A DNA stretch of 13,019 nucleotides from Planctomycetaceae bacterium (GTDB lineage Bacteria > Planctomycetota > Planctomycetia > Pirellulales > Pirellulaceae), in NCBI GenBank assembly GCA_003506095.1, contig DNWZ01000418.1, forward strand, positions 1-13,019. The letters are read 5' to 3'. The first letter of the stretch is position 1, and each line of letters starts with the position of its first letter. A program made the position numbers and the translations under genes. Of this stretch, positions 1-8,800 are shown one piece after another. Below the pieces are notes generated by a model. That model did no database searches. It was not told the DNA's origin and saw nothing but the letters and a program-made list of their open reading frames with translations.

Positions 1-1847
1 GCATTGTTGGCATCCGGTCGTGAATGGCGTTCACGCGAGCTGTAAAGATTGACCAGCCGCCCCGCATGCCGACCGGGAACCTGCAGTTCCGCTTGCCAGG
101 TCCCTTTCGTATCAGCGACCGATAACATCGATTCGCCGCGTTGGACCGGCCGCGTCGCAAGGCGTTCTTCGGCATTCCAGGTCAGCACTTGACCGGCAAT
201 AGGGGCCACAACCATCAATTGTTTTTGGTGTTCGCGAAGGATCTGTTGCCGTAATTCTAAGTTTGCGACCTGCTGTTGATACTGGTCCTCATCCGCAGTC
301 ATTCTTCGCTGACGGTTGCGTGCTTCGGCATCACCGGGCGGCAGTTGCAATCTTTCGGATTGGGTCGCCGATAGACGTTTGCGAGCTTGATGCAGGTCGC
401 TGTCAACTTGCTGGATTTCAAGTTCGAGTTCGGTCGAACGCAGTTCCAGTAACGGTTGGCCTCTGTCGACCCATTGGCCATGCTGTACCAATACCGACGT
501 GATCACAGCATTGCGTGGTGCGAAGACTTCGCGCCGATCCGTTGGCATCAATTCGCCCGGGGCACGAATGCGAAGGTCGGCTGGAATCAGAATCAAAGAA
601 AACAGGGCCACGGCCACCGCCACCAAACCGATCATCGTCCGTGCACCCAGCCAGTTTGTCCAATGGTGATTGGACAACCACAATCCAAATCCAATACCGG
701 GTACACGATCGAACCGGGCCGCCCTTTGGACCGCAATCGCACAGTGTTTGGCGATGTTCAAGATCTGATCTTTGGCCTGTGGGGCGATCGCTTGATCTTG
801 TCGGTAATTTTCAATCACCAGAGCGCCGATGACCGGTTCGATTTCGTCAGGCTGTTGACTTGGCGGGCGAAGCGGAATGATTGCTATCGCCGATGCGGGG
901 GAATGGTCGAGGTAATCCGCCATCGCATCGGCAATTTGGGGTGGCAAATCGTCGATTCGGGTGTCTTGCCATAACGGAACACCCGTCACCGTCGCACAGC
1001 GACAAAGCGCCAGCAACGAACGGGCCGATGAACTGTGTCGATGAACATGTTCGGCGCCACTGATCGCGGCAACTTTCCATCGGCCTGCCGAATACGTGAC
1101 AACCGACAATCGGTCGCAATCGACCAGCGGTCGTCCATCGTTGGCGACCATATAAACCACTTGTTCTAAGCTTGAGCAAGCATGCAGGCTGGCCGTGAAT
1201 GCATCGACCTGTCGTTGCTGTTGGATCGTCGCCTCAAACCGATGCAAGGTTTGACGGGCTTGAAAACGGGCAACGATTTCGCCAATCGCAGCGACCATCG
1301 GCAAATGGGCCTGCGCGGCGATTACCGCCGACTGTTTTGTGGTCCAACAAACAATCGCTCCACGCTGGCCTGCGATGCCGCGCCAAGGAGCGACAATTGC
1401 AACTTCGTCACACGCAGGCGAAACCGAAATCTTATGGTCGTAATCTCCTGCCAATTGATTTTTGCCTGAACGATCGATTAACTGCGGTTGGTCCGAATCA
1501 ATCACAGCACGAACGACTTCGATGTCGCCGACAACCTCCGCCGATCGTTGCGCATTGTCGTTCCACGTTTCGGGTTCAAGCAGTGGTCCGCCATCGGAAT
1601 CGCATGACTGACCGAGAACATCGTGAAATCGAGCAGGCCACTGGACATTTAAGCAACCCGCAGGCGACTTCGTCCAAACGGCGATGCGTCCAATCGACAA
1701 ATGCGAAAGACGCTCGCTCAAGAATTCAAAAAACGTGTTAGGCTCACCATCGGAATCAGAACGTTGAGTCAGTTCCTCCAGCAAGCGATCGAGCGAAGCC
1801 TCAGAAAAATCGATCGGTTGCGTTGTAGAAGGCTCGGATCGAAGCAT
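1..1847 (-). CDS. GAF-domain HlyD-family efflux/secretion adaptor (membrane fusion protein), 3' end missing
   Basis: Reading the minus strand from an ATG at 1847-1845 gives an uninterrupted frame of 615 codons that runs off the left edge, so the C-terminus is missing. Residues 1-200 look like a degenerate GAF-like fold. Residues about 215-375 resemble a GAF domain (core near VDCDRLSVVTY, closing strand IGALVIENY). A single membrane helix follows at about 404-421 (MIGLVAVAVALFSLIL). Beyond it are a biotinyl-lipoyl half-motif (439-478, with APRNAVITSVLVQHGQWVDR), a coiled-coil hairpin (474-544) and the second lipoyl half (545-591, VVAPIAGQVLTW). This order is typical of HlyD-type periplasmic adaptors, which join an inner-membrane transporter to a TolC-like channel. 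The topology places the GAF part in the cytoplasm (inference). A GTG two codons upstream of the ATG is an alternative start, and an in-frame TGA lies just before it. No Shine-Dalgarno is clear. The adaptor call is firm; the first GAF is less certain. Confidence 0.9.
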   Translation of the reverse strand, partial: MLRSEPSTTQPIDFSEASLDRLLEELTQRSDSDGEPNTFFEFLSERLSHLSIGRIAVWTKSPAGCLNVQWPARFHDVLGQSCDSDGGPLLEPETWNDNAQRSAEVVGDIEVVRAVIDSDQPQLIDRSGKNQLAGDYDHKISVSPACDEVAIVAPWRGIAGQRGAIVCWTTKQSAVIAAQAHLPMVAAIGEIVARFQARQTLHRFEATIQQQRQVDAFTASLHACSSLEQVVYMVANDGRPLVDCDRLSVVTYSAGRWKVAAISGAEHVHRHSSSARSLLALCRCATVTGVPLWQDTRIDDLPPQIADAMADYLDHSPASAIAIIPLRPPSQQPDEIEPVIGALVIENYRQDQAIAPQAKDQILNIAKHCAIAVQRAARFDRVPGIGFGLWLSNHHWTNWLGARTMIGLVAVAVALFSLILIPADLRIRAPGELMPTDRREVFAPRNAVITSVLVQHGQWVDRGQPLLELRSTELELEIQQVDSDLHQARKRLSATQSERLQLPPGDAEARNRQRRMTADEDQYQQQVANLELRQQILREHQKQLMVVAPIAGQVLTWNAEERLATRPVQRGESMLSVADTKGTWQAELQVPGRHAGRLVNLYSSRERHSRPDANN

Positions 1848-2278
1848 TTTCACAAGGCCAATTCAAATAAGACTGCCGACCCATTATCAGCGGCGATTCG
1901 CACCAACAAGCTTAAGGTAGGTTGCGGAAACCTTCACCCGCTTTTTCTCAACTTAACGACGGCCTACTGCAAAAAAACGTAACTGCTGAACGAAGCGCGA
2001 ACCGATTGATTGATTTTACCGCAAGCGACTGTTTTGGTGAAACGTCGCCAGGATAAACCGTGACGACTGGGAGGAATACAAAAGCACGGTCAAGTTAGTG
2101 AACTTTACGGAAAATACGACCGAACAAGCCAATTAACCGGCAGGTTTGTCAGCAAGCACACGTTTTAACTGATTCTATAGCTACAACCGCTCGATACCTC
2201 GATGGATGATTGATCGGCGTGTTCCAATCGAGATGCGGTTGACCGATCCGAAGTTGAACCGGTTGTTTAAACGATGAC
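1848..2278. other. Divergent intergenic region between adaptor and TolC-like genes
   Basis: These 431 bases separate the start of the minus-strand adaptor gene from the start of the plus-strand TolC-like gene, so promoters for both should lie here. I found no -35/-10 pair with acceptable spacing: TTGTCA at 2146-2151 and a TATAGC at 2176-2181 are 24 bases apart, too far. No convincing RNA gene, long inverted repeat or conserved small ORF was seen. The sequence is visibly more AT-rich than the flanking genes, with A runs around 1970-1980. Confidence 0.5.
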
Positions 2279-4153
2279 ATGAATCTGCGCCATCCCAAAT
2301 TGTCGATTGCCCTGCTGATCTATGGGGTGATATTGTCTGGTTGTCGCAATCCATCGATGCGTCCGATACCGCCTTCGTTGTCGGATCATACGACAAACAG
2401 CCTACAAACACTCTCTGCAATGGACACGTTTGTCCAGGTGGACAATCGAGACCAGGGCACTCAGTTGGGCTTAGCCGCAGAGCCGCGAACCCTGAAGGAC
2501 ATGGCCGGAGTCGAGCGTTGGGAATTAACGCTGGAAGATGCGATTGGGTTGTCTCTGAGCAACTCGACGGTCCTGCGTGATCTTGGCGGCACGGTGGTAC
2601 GATCGCCCGCGGCGATTCAGACGGCATTCGATCCAGCGATTCGCGAGACGGATCCTCGACTGGGCGTGGAGGCGGCGCTGAGCGCATTTGATGCACAGAT
2701 CGACGCGGCATTGAGCAGTGAGAAAATCGACCGCCGGCTGAACAATCGGTTTGTCGGCGATGTCGGTTTTTTGACAGGTCAAGCCAGTGTGTGGGATTCT
2801 GGGATTTCCAAACGCACGGCCAGTGGAACGCGTTTCGCATTGAATCATCACATCGATCACGAGCGAGACAATAACCCGGGCAATCAGTTTCCCGGTGGTG
2901 CCTGGAACGTTTGGTACGACGCCGAGGCTCGGCAAGCTTTGCTGCAGGGCGGTGGTGTCAACTTCAATCGAATCGCTGGGCCTGATGCGTCACCAGGCAT
3001 CTATAACGGGATCACGATTGCAAGGATTCGCGCCGATGTCAGTCTGGCAGAGTTTGAAATCGGACTGAGAGATTTTATCAGCAATGTGGAAAACTCTTAT
3101 TGGGATTTGTATTACTCCTATCGCGATCTCGATGCCAAGGTACGTGCACGAGACGCGGCACTTGAAACCTGGCGACAGATTGAAGCTTTGAATGCTTCGG
3201 GTCGTCGCGGGGGCGAGGCGGAAAAGGAAGCACAAGCGAGAGAGCAATACTTCCGCTTTGAAGCCGAGGCACAGGATTCACTCGCCGGTCGTCCGCTGGA
3301 CGGCACGCGAACCAGTAACGGCAGTTTACCCGGCACATTCCGCGGATTGCCTGGCGTCTTGGTCAATGAAAAACGCTTGCGATTGATCATGAATGAGGCG
3401 GCCGATCCGGTGCGTTTGATTTGTCCGATTGACGAACCACCAGCGGCCGCAGTGGTTTTCGATTGGCCCAGCGCGACGACCGAAGCGCTGACGCGTCGAG
3501 GTGAACTGCGGCGGCAACGATTGATCGTCAACCAGAGCGAATCGGAATTGATCGCCGCCAAAAACTTTCTGCTGCCACAGTTGGACGTATTCGGCCGTTA
3601 TCGTGTGCGCGGATTTGGCAACAGCCTGCTCGATCCGCGCAGCGGTCAACCACGGTTTGACAATGCCTATCAAGATTTGACCAGTGGTGACTTTGCCGAG
3701 TGGCAAGCTGGGCTTGAATACACCGCTCCGGTCGGTTTTCGCCAAGCTCACGCAGCGGTCCGAAACGCCGAATTGAAACTGACCCGAGAGCGAGCGATCA
3801 TGCGATCGCAGCAAGAAGAAATCATCTACGGTTTAAGCTTGGCAATCGCGGAGCTCGATCGAGCACAAATGCTCAAGCAGACGAACTACAACCGTTACTT
3901 AGCAGCCAACCAACAGGTAATTGCTGTCGAAGCGGCGTATGAAGACGATCGTGTGGAGTTCATTGCCGTGCTCGATGCACGACGCCGACTAGCCGAGGCT
4001 GAAAGTCAACACTATCGTTCGCAAGCTGAGTACGCCGTTGCTCTCAAAAACGTCCACTTCGAGAAGGGGACGTTATTAGATTACGACCGCATCGCGAGCG
4101 TCGAAGGGCCATGGCCGGGCCAAGGAAACTTCAGGGCGCTAGGCAATCGCTAA
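2279..4153 (+). CDS. TolC-family outer-membrane efflux lipoprotein
   Basis: A 624-residue protein of the outer-membrane factor (TolC/OEP) family, which forms the outer-membrane channel of tripartite efflux and type I secretion machines. The N-terminus is a lipoprotein signal: basic start, hydrophobic stretch, and lipobox LSGC with Cys22 as the predicted lipidated residue. Residues 83-97 (LTLEDAIGLSLSNST) match the conserved opening of an OEP repeat. Helical, Glu/Arg/Ala-rich segments at about 265-335 and 485-590 are the expected long coiled-coil helices. The second OEP half is recognisable from about 400, with AKNFLLPQLDVFGRYR (427-442) and WQAGLEYTAPVGFRQA (475-490), the usual strand-to-helix transition. 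It is longer than E. coli TolC because of the N-terminal extension and an insert around 335-400; related planctomycete proteins have a similar build as I recall them. It is transcribed divergently from the adaptor gene, with which it probably works. Substrate unknown. Confidence 0.92.
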   Translation: MNLRHPKLSIALLIYGVILSGCRNPSMRPIPPSLSDHTTNSLQTLSAMDTFVQVDNRDQGTQLGLAAEPRTLKDMAGVERWELTLEDAIGLSLSNSTVLRDLGGTVVRSPAAIQTAFDPAIRETDPRLGVEAALSAFDAQIDAALSSEKIDRRLNNRFVGDVGFLTGQASVWDSGISKRTASGTRFALNHHIDHERDNNPGNQFPGGAWNVWYDAEARQALLQGGGVNFNRIAGPDASPGIYNGITIARIRADVSLAEFEIGLRDFISNVENSYWDLYYSYRDLDAKVRARDAALETWRQIEALNASGRRGGEAEKEAQAREQYFRFEAEAQDSLAGRPLDGTRTSNGSLPGTFRGLPGVLVNEKRLRLIMNEAADPVRLICPIDEPPAAAVVFDWPSATTEALTRRGELRRQRLIVNQSESELIAAKNFLLPQLDVFGRYRVRGFGNSLLDPRSGQPRFDNAYQDLTSGDFAEWQAGLEYTAPVGFRQAHAAVRNAELKLTRERAIMRSQQEEIIYGLSLAIAELDRAQMLKQTNYNRYLAANQQVIAVEAAYEDDRVEFIAVLDARRRLAEAESQHYRSQAEYAVALKNVHFEKGTLLDYDRIASVEGPWPGQGNFRALGNR

Positions 4154-4183
4154 GGCGGGGCGGTATCTGAGAACCGAGAAAAA

Positions 4184-4220
4184 CCGCGATTAAAGCGGCT
4201 ATCAATTTCAGATAGTTTTT
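4184..4220 (+). terminator. Candidate intrinsic terminator after the TolC-like gene
   Basis: CTATC (4199-4203) pairs with GATAG (4211-4215) across a seven-base loop and is followed directly by five T residues (4216-4220). A second small hairpin, CCGC (4184-4187) with GCGG (4195-4198), lies immediately upstream. The stem is short and AT-rich, so termination may be partial. The position, about 45 bases after the TolC-like stop codon, is right for an intrinsic terminator. Confidence 0.4.
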
Positions 4221-4624
4221 CGGCATAACGGTTTCAATCTTTGGCTGATGCGAGTACGGCCAATTCATTCTTTGGCTGAGCTGTAACTCGCTTCTTAGAC
4301 ACGCAAGGGACGTGAACGCAAAGCCAACTGGTCACGCCACTCGCCTGATTCGATTGGCTCACTTTGTGTTGGGTGCTTAATATCACCAACACTCCTTATG
4401 GCGGCTTACCGCCTCAGAAATCGCTAGCTCCAGTGGCAGCTTAGGCAGCGATCGGGTAAGCGAAAGACCGACAGGTGAATTGCGTCCGTGGAGCAGCCTT
4501 GGCCCCGAAACAGCTCTCGCACCAAAAACGGAAACGCCGTGCAAGTCGCCGAACCGAAAATCGGTCCGACGCATTGCCGGACTTTTGGCAACCATGCGGA
4601 GCGGCTCTCAATTCACTGAGCCGA
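4221..4624. other. Non-coding region with several short hairpins and a small direct repeat
   Basis: About 400 bases lie between the convergent ends of the TolC-like gene and the minus-strand secreted-protein gene. An 11-base direct repeat, TCTTTGGCTGA, occurs at 4238-4248 and 4269-4279 (31-base spacing). Short perfect stems include GGCGG/CCGCC (4400-4413, loop CTTA), ACCGA/TCGGT (4553-4565, triloop), TTGCC/GGCAA (4574-4591) and CGGCTC/GAGCCG (4602-4623). The last sits one base after the stop of the minus-strand gene but has no T tract. A 70-codon minus-strand frame (4383-4595) crosses the hairpins; I do not call it a gene. The density of stems suggests a structured or repeated intergenic element, but only a genome comparison could show that. 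Confidence 0.4.
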
Positions 4625-5458
4625 CTATGGTACCAATAGAATTAACCCAGCCACGGCAGCCGTTTGCACAGCAGCGGCTTTGAGGTCTTGTTGCCCAAGT
4701 GTCGATGGGTGCTTCCATTGCAAAGAGCTTGGCTGAGAAGAGGGGACACATTTGCACGGCGGATGCATCGCAGCTTGGTAAGGCAGTGCCACATAACTTG
4801 CAAAAAAATGTGCCCCGGAAACCGCTGGTCGAAGCAATGGATATCGCACCTGGCCATAGCGTTCTAAGCACCGTTCTTCAAAGTAGAGCGGACGATGGCA
4901 AAATATCGGCGACTCCCAAAAATAGGCGTCATCTTGCCAGGGACGTGGCTCAAACCCAGACACCGTCTCCCCAGACTGGCGTGTCGAGGCAAATGCATCC
5001 GGCGGCATCGTTCCTGCGGGAGCGGTGATATCGAGCGAGATACTGCGAATGTTTCGATCTGTCGGATAAATCGACTTCTTGTCTTCGTCCTTGGCACCTT
5101 CTTCATCCACAAGTATCGGGGATACGATTTTTAACGTATCCGCATCAGGTGGCGGGGGAAGCGGTTCCGGTGACGGTGAACTGAGGTCTGCTTGCGGAAC
5201 CAATTGGACCCAATGTTCCCTCGTGATTTCCGAAAAATTTTTTGCAGCCACAGGTGTCTGATTTTCCAGCCCAGTCATTGGGTCGGTAATCATCTCCCAT
5301 TGCGACAGGGTGGCGACCGCGGCTGCGGAGCTGATATTCAAGCCGCCGGGCAGCGTGCGGATCGCCGAAGGTTGCTGGTCGGCATTCACACCAACACCGC
5401 CGGTGGCTAGGAAAGTGACCAAAGCGAGCCTTAAGTTTTGGGTCTTCTTTCTCATCAT
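4625..5458 (-). CDS. Secreted protein of unknown function with Cys/aromatic C-terminal module
   Basis: A 277-residue protein beginning with two adjacent Met codons (5458 and 5455). It has a classical signal peptide: basic start MMRKKTQNLR, hydrophobic core LALVTFLATGGVGV, and probable cleavage after VNA (residue 26). A Ser/Pro linker (about 91-104, ending in five prolines) separates an N-terminal part from the rest. Residues about 136-155 (IRSISLDITAPAGTMPPDAF) and 182-237 form the best-defined block, with FCHRPLYFEERCLERYG, then AVSGAHFFASYVALPYQAAMHPPCKC; the cysteines are 187, 197, 235 and 237. I recall this CHxPLYFEe...LERYG...HFF...LPY...P arrangement from uncharacterised secreted planctomycete proteins, but cannot assign a function. 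The C-terminus is hydrophobic (AAAVQTAAVAGLILLVP), perhaps a membrane or packing helix. It is transcribed away from the neighbouring LEPR-XLL gene, sharing a 229-base spacer with it. Confidence 0.82.
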   Translation of the reverse strand: MMRKKTQNLRLALVTFLATGGVGVNADQQPSAIRTLPGGLNISSAAAVATLSQWEMITDPMTGLENQTPVAAKNFSEITREHWVQLVPQADLSSPSPEPLPPPPDADTLKIVSPILVDEEGAKDEDKKSIYPTDRNIRSISLDITAPAGTMPPDAFASTRQSGETVSGFEPRPWQDDAYFWESPIFCHRPLYFEERCLERYGQVRYPLLRPAVSGAHFFASYVALPYQAAMHPPCKCVPSSQPSSLQWKHPSTLGQQDLKAAAVQTAAVAGLILLVP

Positions 5459-5568
5459 TCACCCATCAACGGTTTTTCACACAGAAATGACCAATCCCTA
5501 TTCGGTTCATCGGTTAGACCAACCGCATCCATCGGCATTCTGGGAGTGGCCAGCAAATTCATAAGAAT

Positions 5569-5588
5569 CGGAAAAGAAGGTATTTCCG
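5569..5588. promoter_or_regulatory. Inverted repeat in the divergent spacer, possible operator
   Basis: CGGAAA (5569-5574) and TTTCCG (5583-5588) form a perfect 6+6 inverted repeat with an eight-base centre. It lies between the divergent starts at 5458 and 5688. The position would suit a shared operator, but chance occurrence cannot be excluded. No convincing -35/-10 pair was recognised nearby on either strand. Confidence 0.25.
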
Positions 5589-5687
5589 GTTATTTGAAGC
5601 AACTCAATGGGTCCATCTGGGTGAAATGCGTTTGACTGACTATCATGACGACGGCGGTGGTCACCCCACGTTTTTCCGGAATCTGAG

Positions 5688-5834
5688 ATGTCTGTTGCGC
5701 ACTCATTGAACAAACTATTCGCCCGCACTCCACAGCATCGAAAAGCTTTGGGGCTGCGAAAACGAAAATCGCGTGATCGGTTTGTGCCGAACTTGTCGGT
5801 TACAACACTTGAAAACCGCATTTTGCTCAGTGCG
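5688..5834 (+). other. LEPR-XLL-type N-terminal targeting segment
   Basis: The first 49 residues of the giant protein carry a basic stretch (RKRKSRDRF, 24-32) followed by TTLENRILLSAS. The known family core is LEPRxLLSA; here the third position after Leu is Asn. The segment sits at the usual place, within the first 50 residues. A role in sorting or export is a reasonable guess from its position in the family but is not demonstrated by the sequence. Confidence 0.75.
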
Positions 5835-8800
5835 AGTCTCGCCGGCACCTCAGAGACTGACACACTTTGGATGGTCGACACGCCAACTTCGGAACCTGAA
5901 AGTTTCGACAGCCAGAATGCTGGCGACATCAGCCAAGCGAATCAATCCGATCCGGTTTGGACCGATCCTGTCGCCTTCGCCAATGAGTTCATGGCGTGGT
6001 ACCAGTCGCAAGATTTCTCGTTGTCGGACGGGCCGGTTTCCGTGCGATTAACGCCAACGTCGGGGACGCACACGGGGTTGTCCATCGACATTCCAGATGG
6101 AATCGTCCTGATCATTGACGGTTCATCGGGCGATGTACGGTTTACCGGTGCCTCACCGGCGTTAACCGTAATCAGTGGTGAAGTGATCGTCGAAAACAAC
6201 ATTACCTTCGAAACGTCGACCAACGACCCGACAATCGTTGTTCAAAGTGGTGGATCGTTGAAGTTGATCAATTCCGTCGTCAACGAAACGGTCGGTGAGA
6301 ACCAATCAGCGATCTTGGTTCAAGCTGGCGGATCGTTAAACCTATTCGGCGGAAACAACCTGCTGAATGTCCAAGGCGATGGCCAACTGATCACCTGGCA
6401 ATCGACATCAAACGTCAACATTGCCGGAAATCGATTCGCCATTAACGGCATCGAGTTGGATACCACTTCGACTGCGAACAACTTTGCGATCGAGGACCGA
6501 ATGACCCATGGTTTGGACTTGGCGAATGTCGGCCAGGTCCGCTGGGTCAATCAGCAAACATTTGTCACCCAACAAAGCGGCAGTGTCGCACGCGCCGTGG
6601 CCGGTGCCAGCAATGGTGACACCATTTATGTTGCTGCGGGAACGTTTGTCCACACAGGCCAACTGGATATCAATCATTCCATCACAATCGTTGGTGCTGG
6701 CCAAAACCAGACGTTCTTGTCGCGCTCGGGCCAGGCTACCAGCACAGAATTGCGCACCGTTCAAATCAATGCTGCCGATGTGACGATCGAAAGTCTGACG
6801 TTCAACGGATGGACCACGCCGCACACCGACGCGACCGTCGGCAACGGCTATTTGGTTTGGCTCAATACAGGCGCCGACGAAGCGACATTCAACGATGTAC
6901 GATTCCATGGCGACGACATTCGTGTGGCGATTTATCTGGGAACTCGCAACGACTTCACAATCACCAACAGCTTGTTTACTGGCACTTACTTTCGCGCCGC
7001 GATTCGGGGTGCGGGCGAGCGGATGTTGATCAGCCACAATCGCTTTGAAGAGAGCCATTATTGGTACAGCCCGATTTATATGGAGTATGGCGGGCAGACC
7101 AGCGGTGATATTTCATTCAACTATTTCGTCTCGCGAGTTGGTGTTAACAATCCATCGCAAGGGTTGTTCAAATCCGATGGAACGGGATTGCATGCGATCA
7201 CAAACTTGCAACCCAATCGAACCACCGCCGATGGTCTGCGCATCTTTCATAACACGTTTCACTTTCAAGATGCAGACTTAGTCAACCAACTTGGCAACCG
7301 GCCGATTGCCGAAGCGATTCATATATCACCGTTGTTACCCGCCAGCGGACCGATCGTAATCCGTGACAATATCTTCCAAGGCTATACTTACACCGGGCTG
7401 CAATTTGAAACCAATCCGATGTGGAGGCCTGGTGAAGGCGTCTTCGGAGGCGCTTTGGAACTCAACGGTGACGGCCACTTCGGTATTTTCCAAAGCCCCA
7501 TTTTTGACATCGGGGAAAAAGGATCCATGACGGTTTGGCTCAATACCGATACGCTCGGGAGACGCCAAATGCTTGCCGGCGGTGCTGTCGAATATCAACT
7601 TCGAAACACAAACGACATCTATTTCTACCCCGGAAATCTTGGCAGCAATAACACACTGATCTGGAGTTCAGATACTGTCAGCAGTAACACCTGGACCCAT
7701 GTCGCCTTTACATGGGACCATTCCATACAATCGGGAAATATCTATTTCGATGGAAACGAAGTCAATTACCGCAATACATATGGTGCAAACGTAAGCCCGT
7801 CGTGGACACAAATCCTCAACACAGTCGACAAGCTAATTTTCATTGGCCGCGATCCGGGCAATCCGGGCTCGAGAGACTTCGACGGCAAGATGGATGACTT
7901 GGCGTGGTTCAATGACGTTTTGACGGTTGGCCAAATTCAAAGCATTCGAGATCACGGCGTTGCCATCGCCGCAGAAAGCGAAGCCAGTTTGGTTGCCCAT
8001 TGGGACTTCGATCAAACGACCGGTAGCATTGCCTTTGACAACAAGAATGGCATCGAAATGCAAATCATTACCAATGGCATCGTACCCTTTGGGCCAGAGT
8101 TTCGCCCGGGAATGGGGCAGTTTGGTGGTGCGCTGGAGTTTGATGGGAGAGATGACTTCGCAACGTTCCAGGATCCGACTTTCGATGTCGGCGAAAAGGG
8201 GACCATCAATTTCTGGGTTCGGATGGACGATACAACGCGGCGCAACCAATTTTTGGAAGGCCCCGGGAATTCGGGATTCGAGGTGCAGTACCGCACCAAC
8301 AGCAGCGGCCAAGTCTACTCACGGGTTACCACAGACGGAGATTTCGTGATTCGATCGGGCGGTGATCGTCCCGTTCTCACCGGAAACTGGACGAACATTC
8401 AGGTAATCTACGATTTCAACGGTCTCCCTTCCGTCGACGGCGGCGGTAGTCTCCGCATCTATTTAAACGGCAGCGAGTCGGGATACTTAAACACGCTCAC
8501 ACCGACAGACCTGACTTGGGCCGGCGTGATCAGCACCGTCAACGAGATGATGAATCTGGGGCGAGACCCCGGCGATCCGACCCGTTTTTTCGATGGTCTC
8601 ATGGACGATTTTGCTTGGTTCAATGATGTGCTCACTCGTGACGAACGAGCCGCGATTCGCTCAGCGGCCGTGGGTGAGTCGGCACTTCACGGAGACAATC
8701 GGCTTTTGGCGTATTGGAACTTTGACAATGTCGTCGGTACGACTGTATTGCAGGGCGATGCTGGCACACAAATCCTGCTTTACCTTCAAGCCGAACCTCC

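Noticed and set aside
456..1741. Plus-strand open frames of 172 and 180 codons (456-974, 1199-1741)
   Set aside because: They lie antisense to the adaptor gene, whose frame is unbroken and shows clear domain signatures; the plus-strand products show no family features.
1701..1982. Plus-strand 93-codon frame crossing the start of the adaptor gene
   Set aside because: It overlaps the adaptor's N-terminus antisense and gives a basic, low-quality product with no recognisable motif or ribosome binding site.
2146..2181. Possible promoter for the TolC-like gene (TTGTCA and TATAGC)
   Set aside because: The 24-base spacing is outside the range for a sigma-70-type promoter.
2181..2840. Minus-strand 219-codon frame over the start of the TolC-like gene
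   Set aside because: It is antisense to a well-supported gene with a lipobox and OEP motifs; the product looks like a shadow translation.
4383..4595. Minus-strand 70-codon frame in the intergenic region
   Set aside because: It has no recognisable domain and no start signal, and it crosses several hairpins; kept only as part of the structured-region observation.
5632..5646. TTGACT and TATCAT before the LEPR-XLL gene as a promoter
   Set aside because: The two hexamers are only three bases apart, and no -10-like hexamer stands at the proper distance from TTGACT.
6408..7058. Minus-strand 216-codon frame within the LEPR-XLL gene
   Set aside because: It is the complement of the beta-helix region and shows no independent features.
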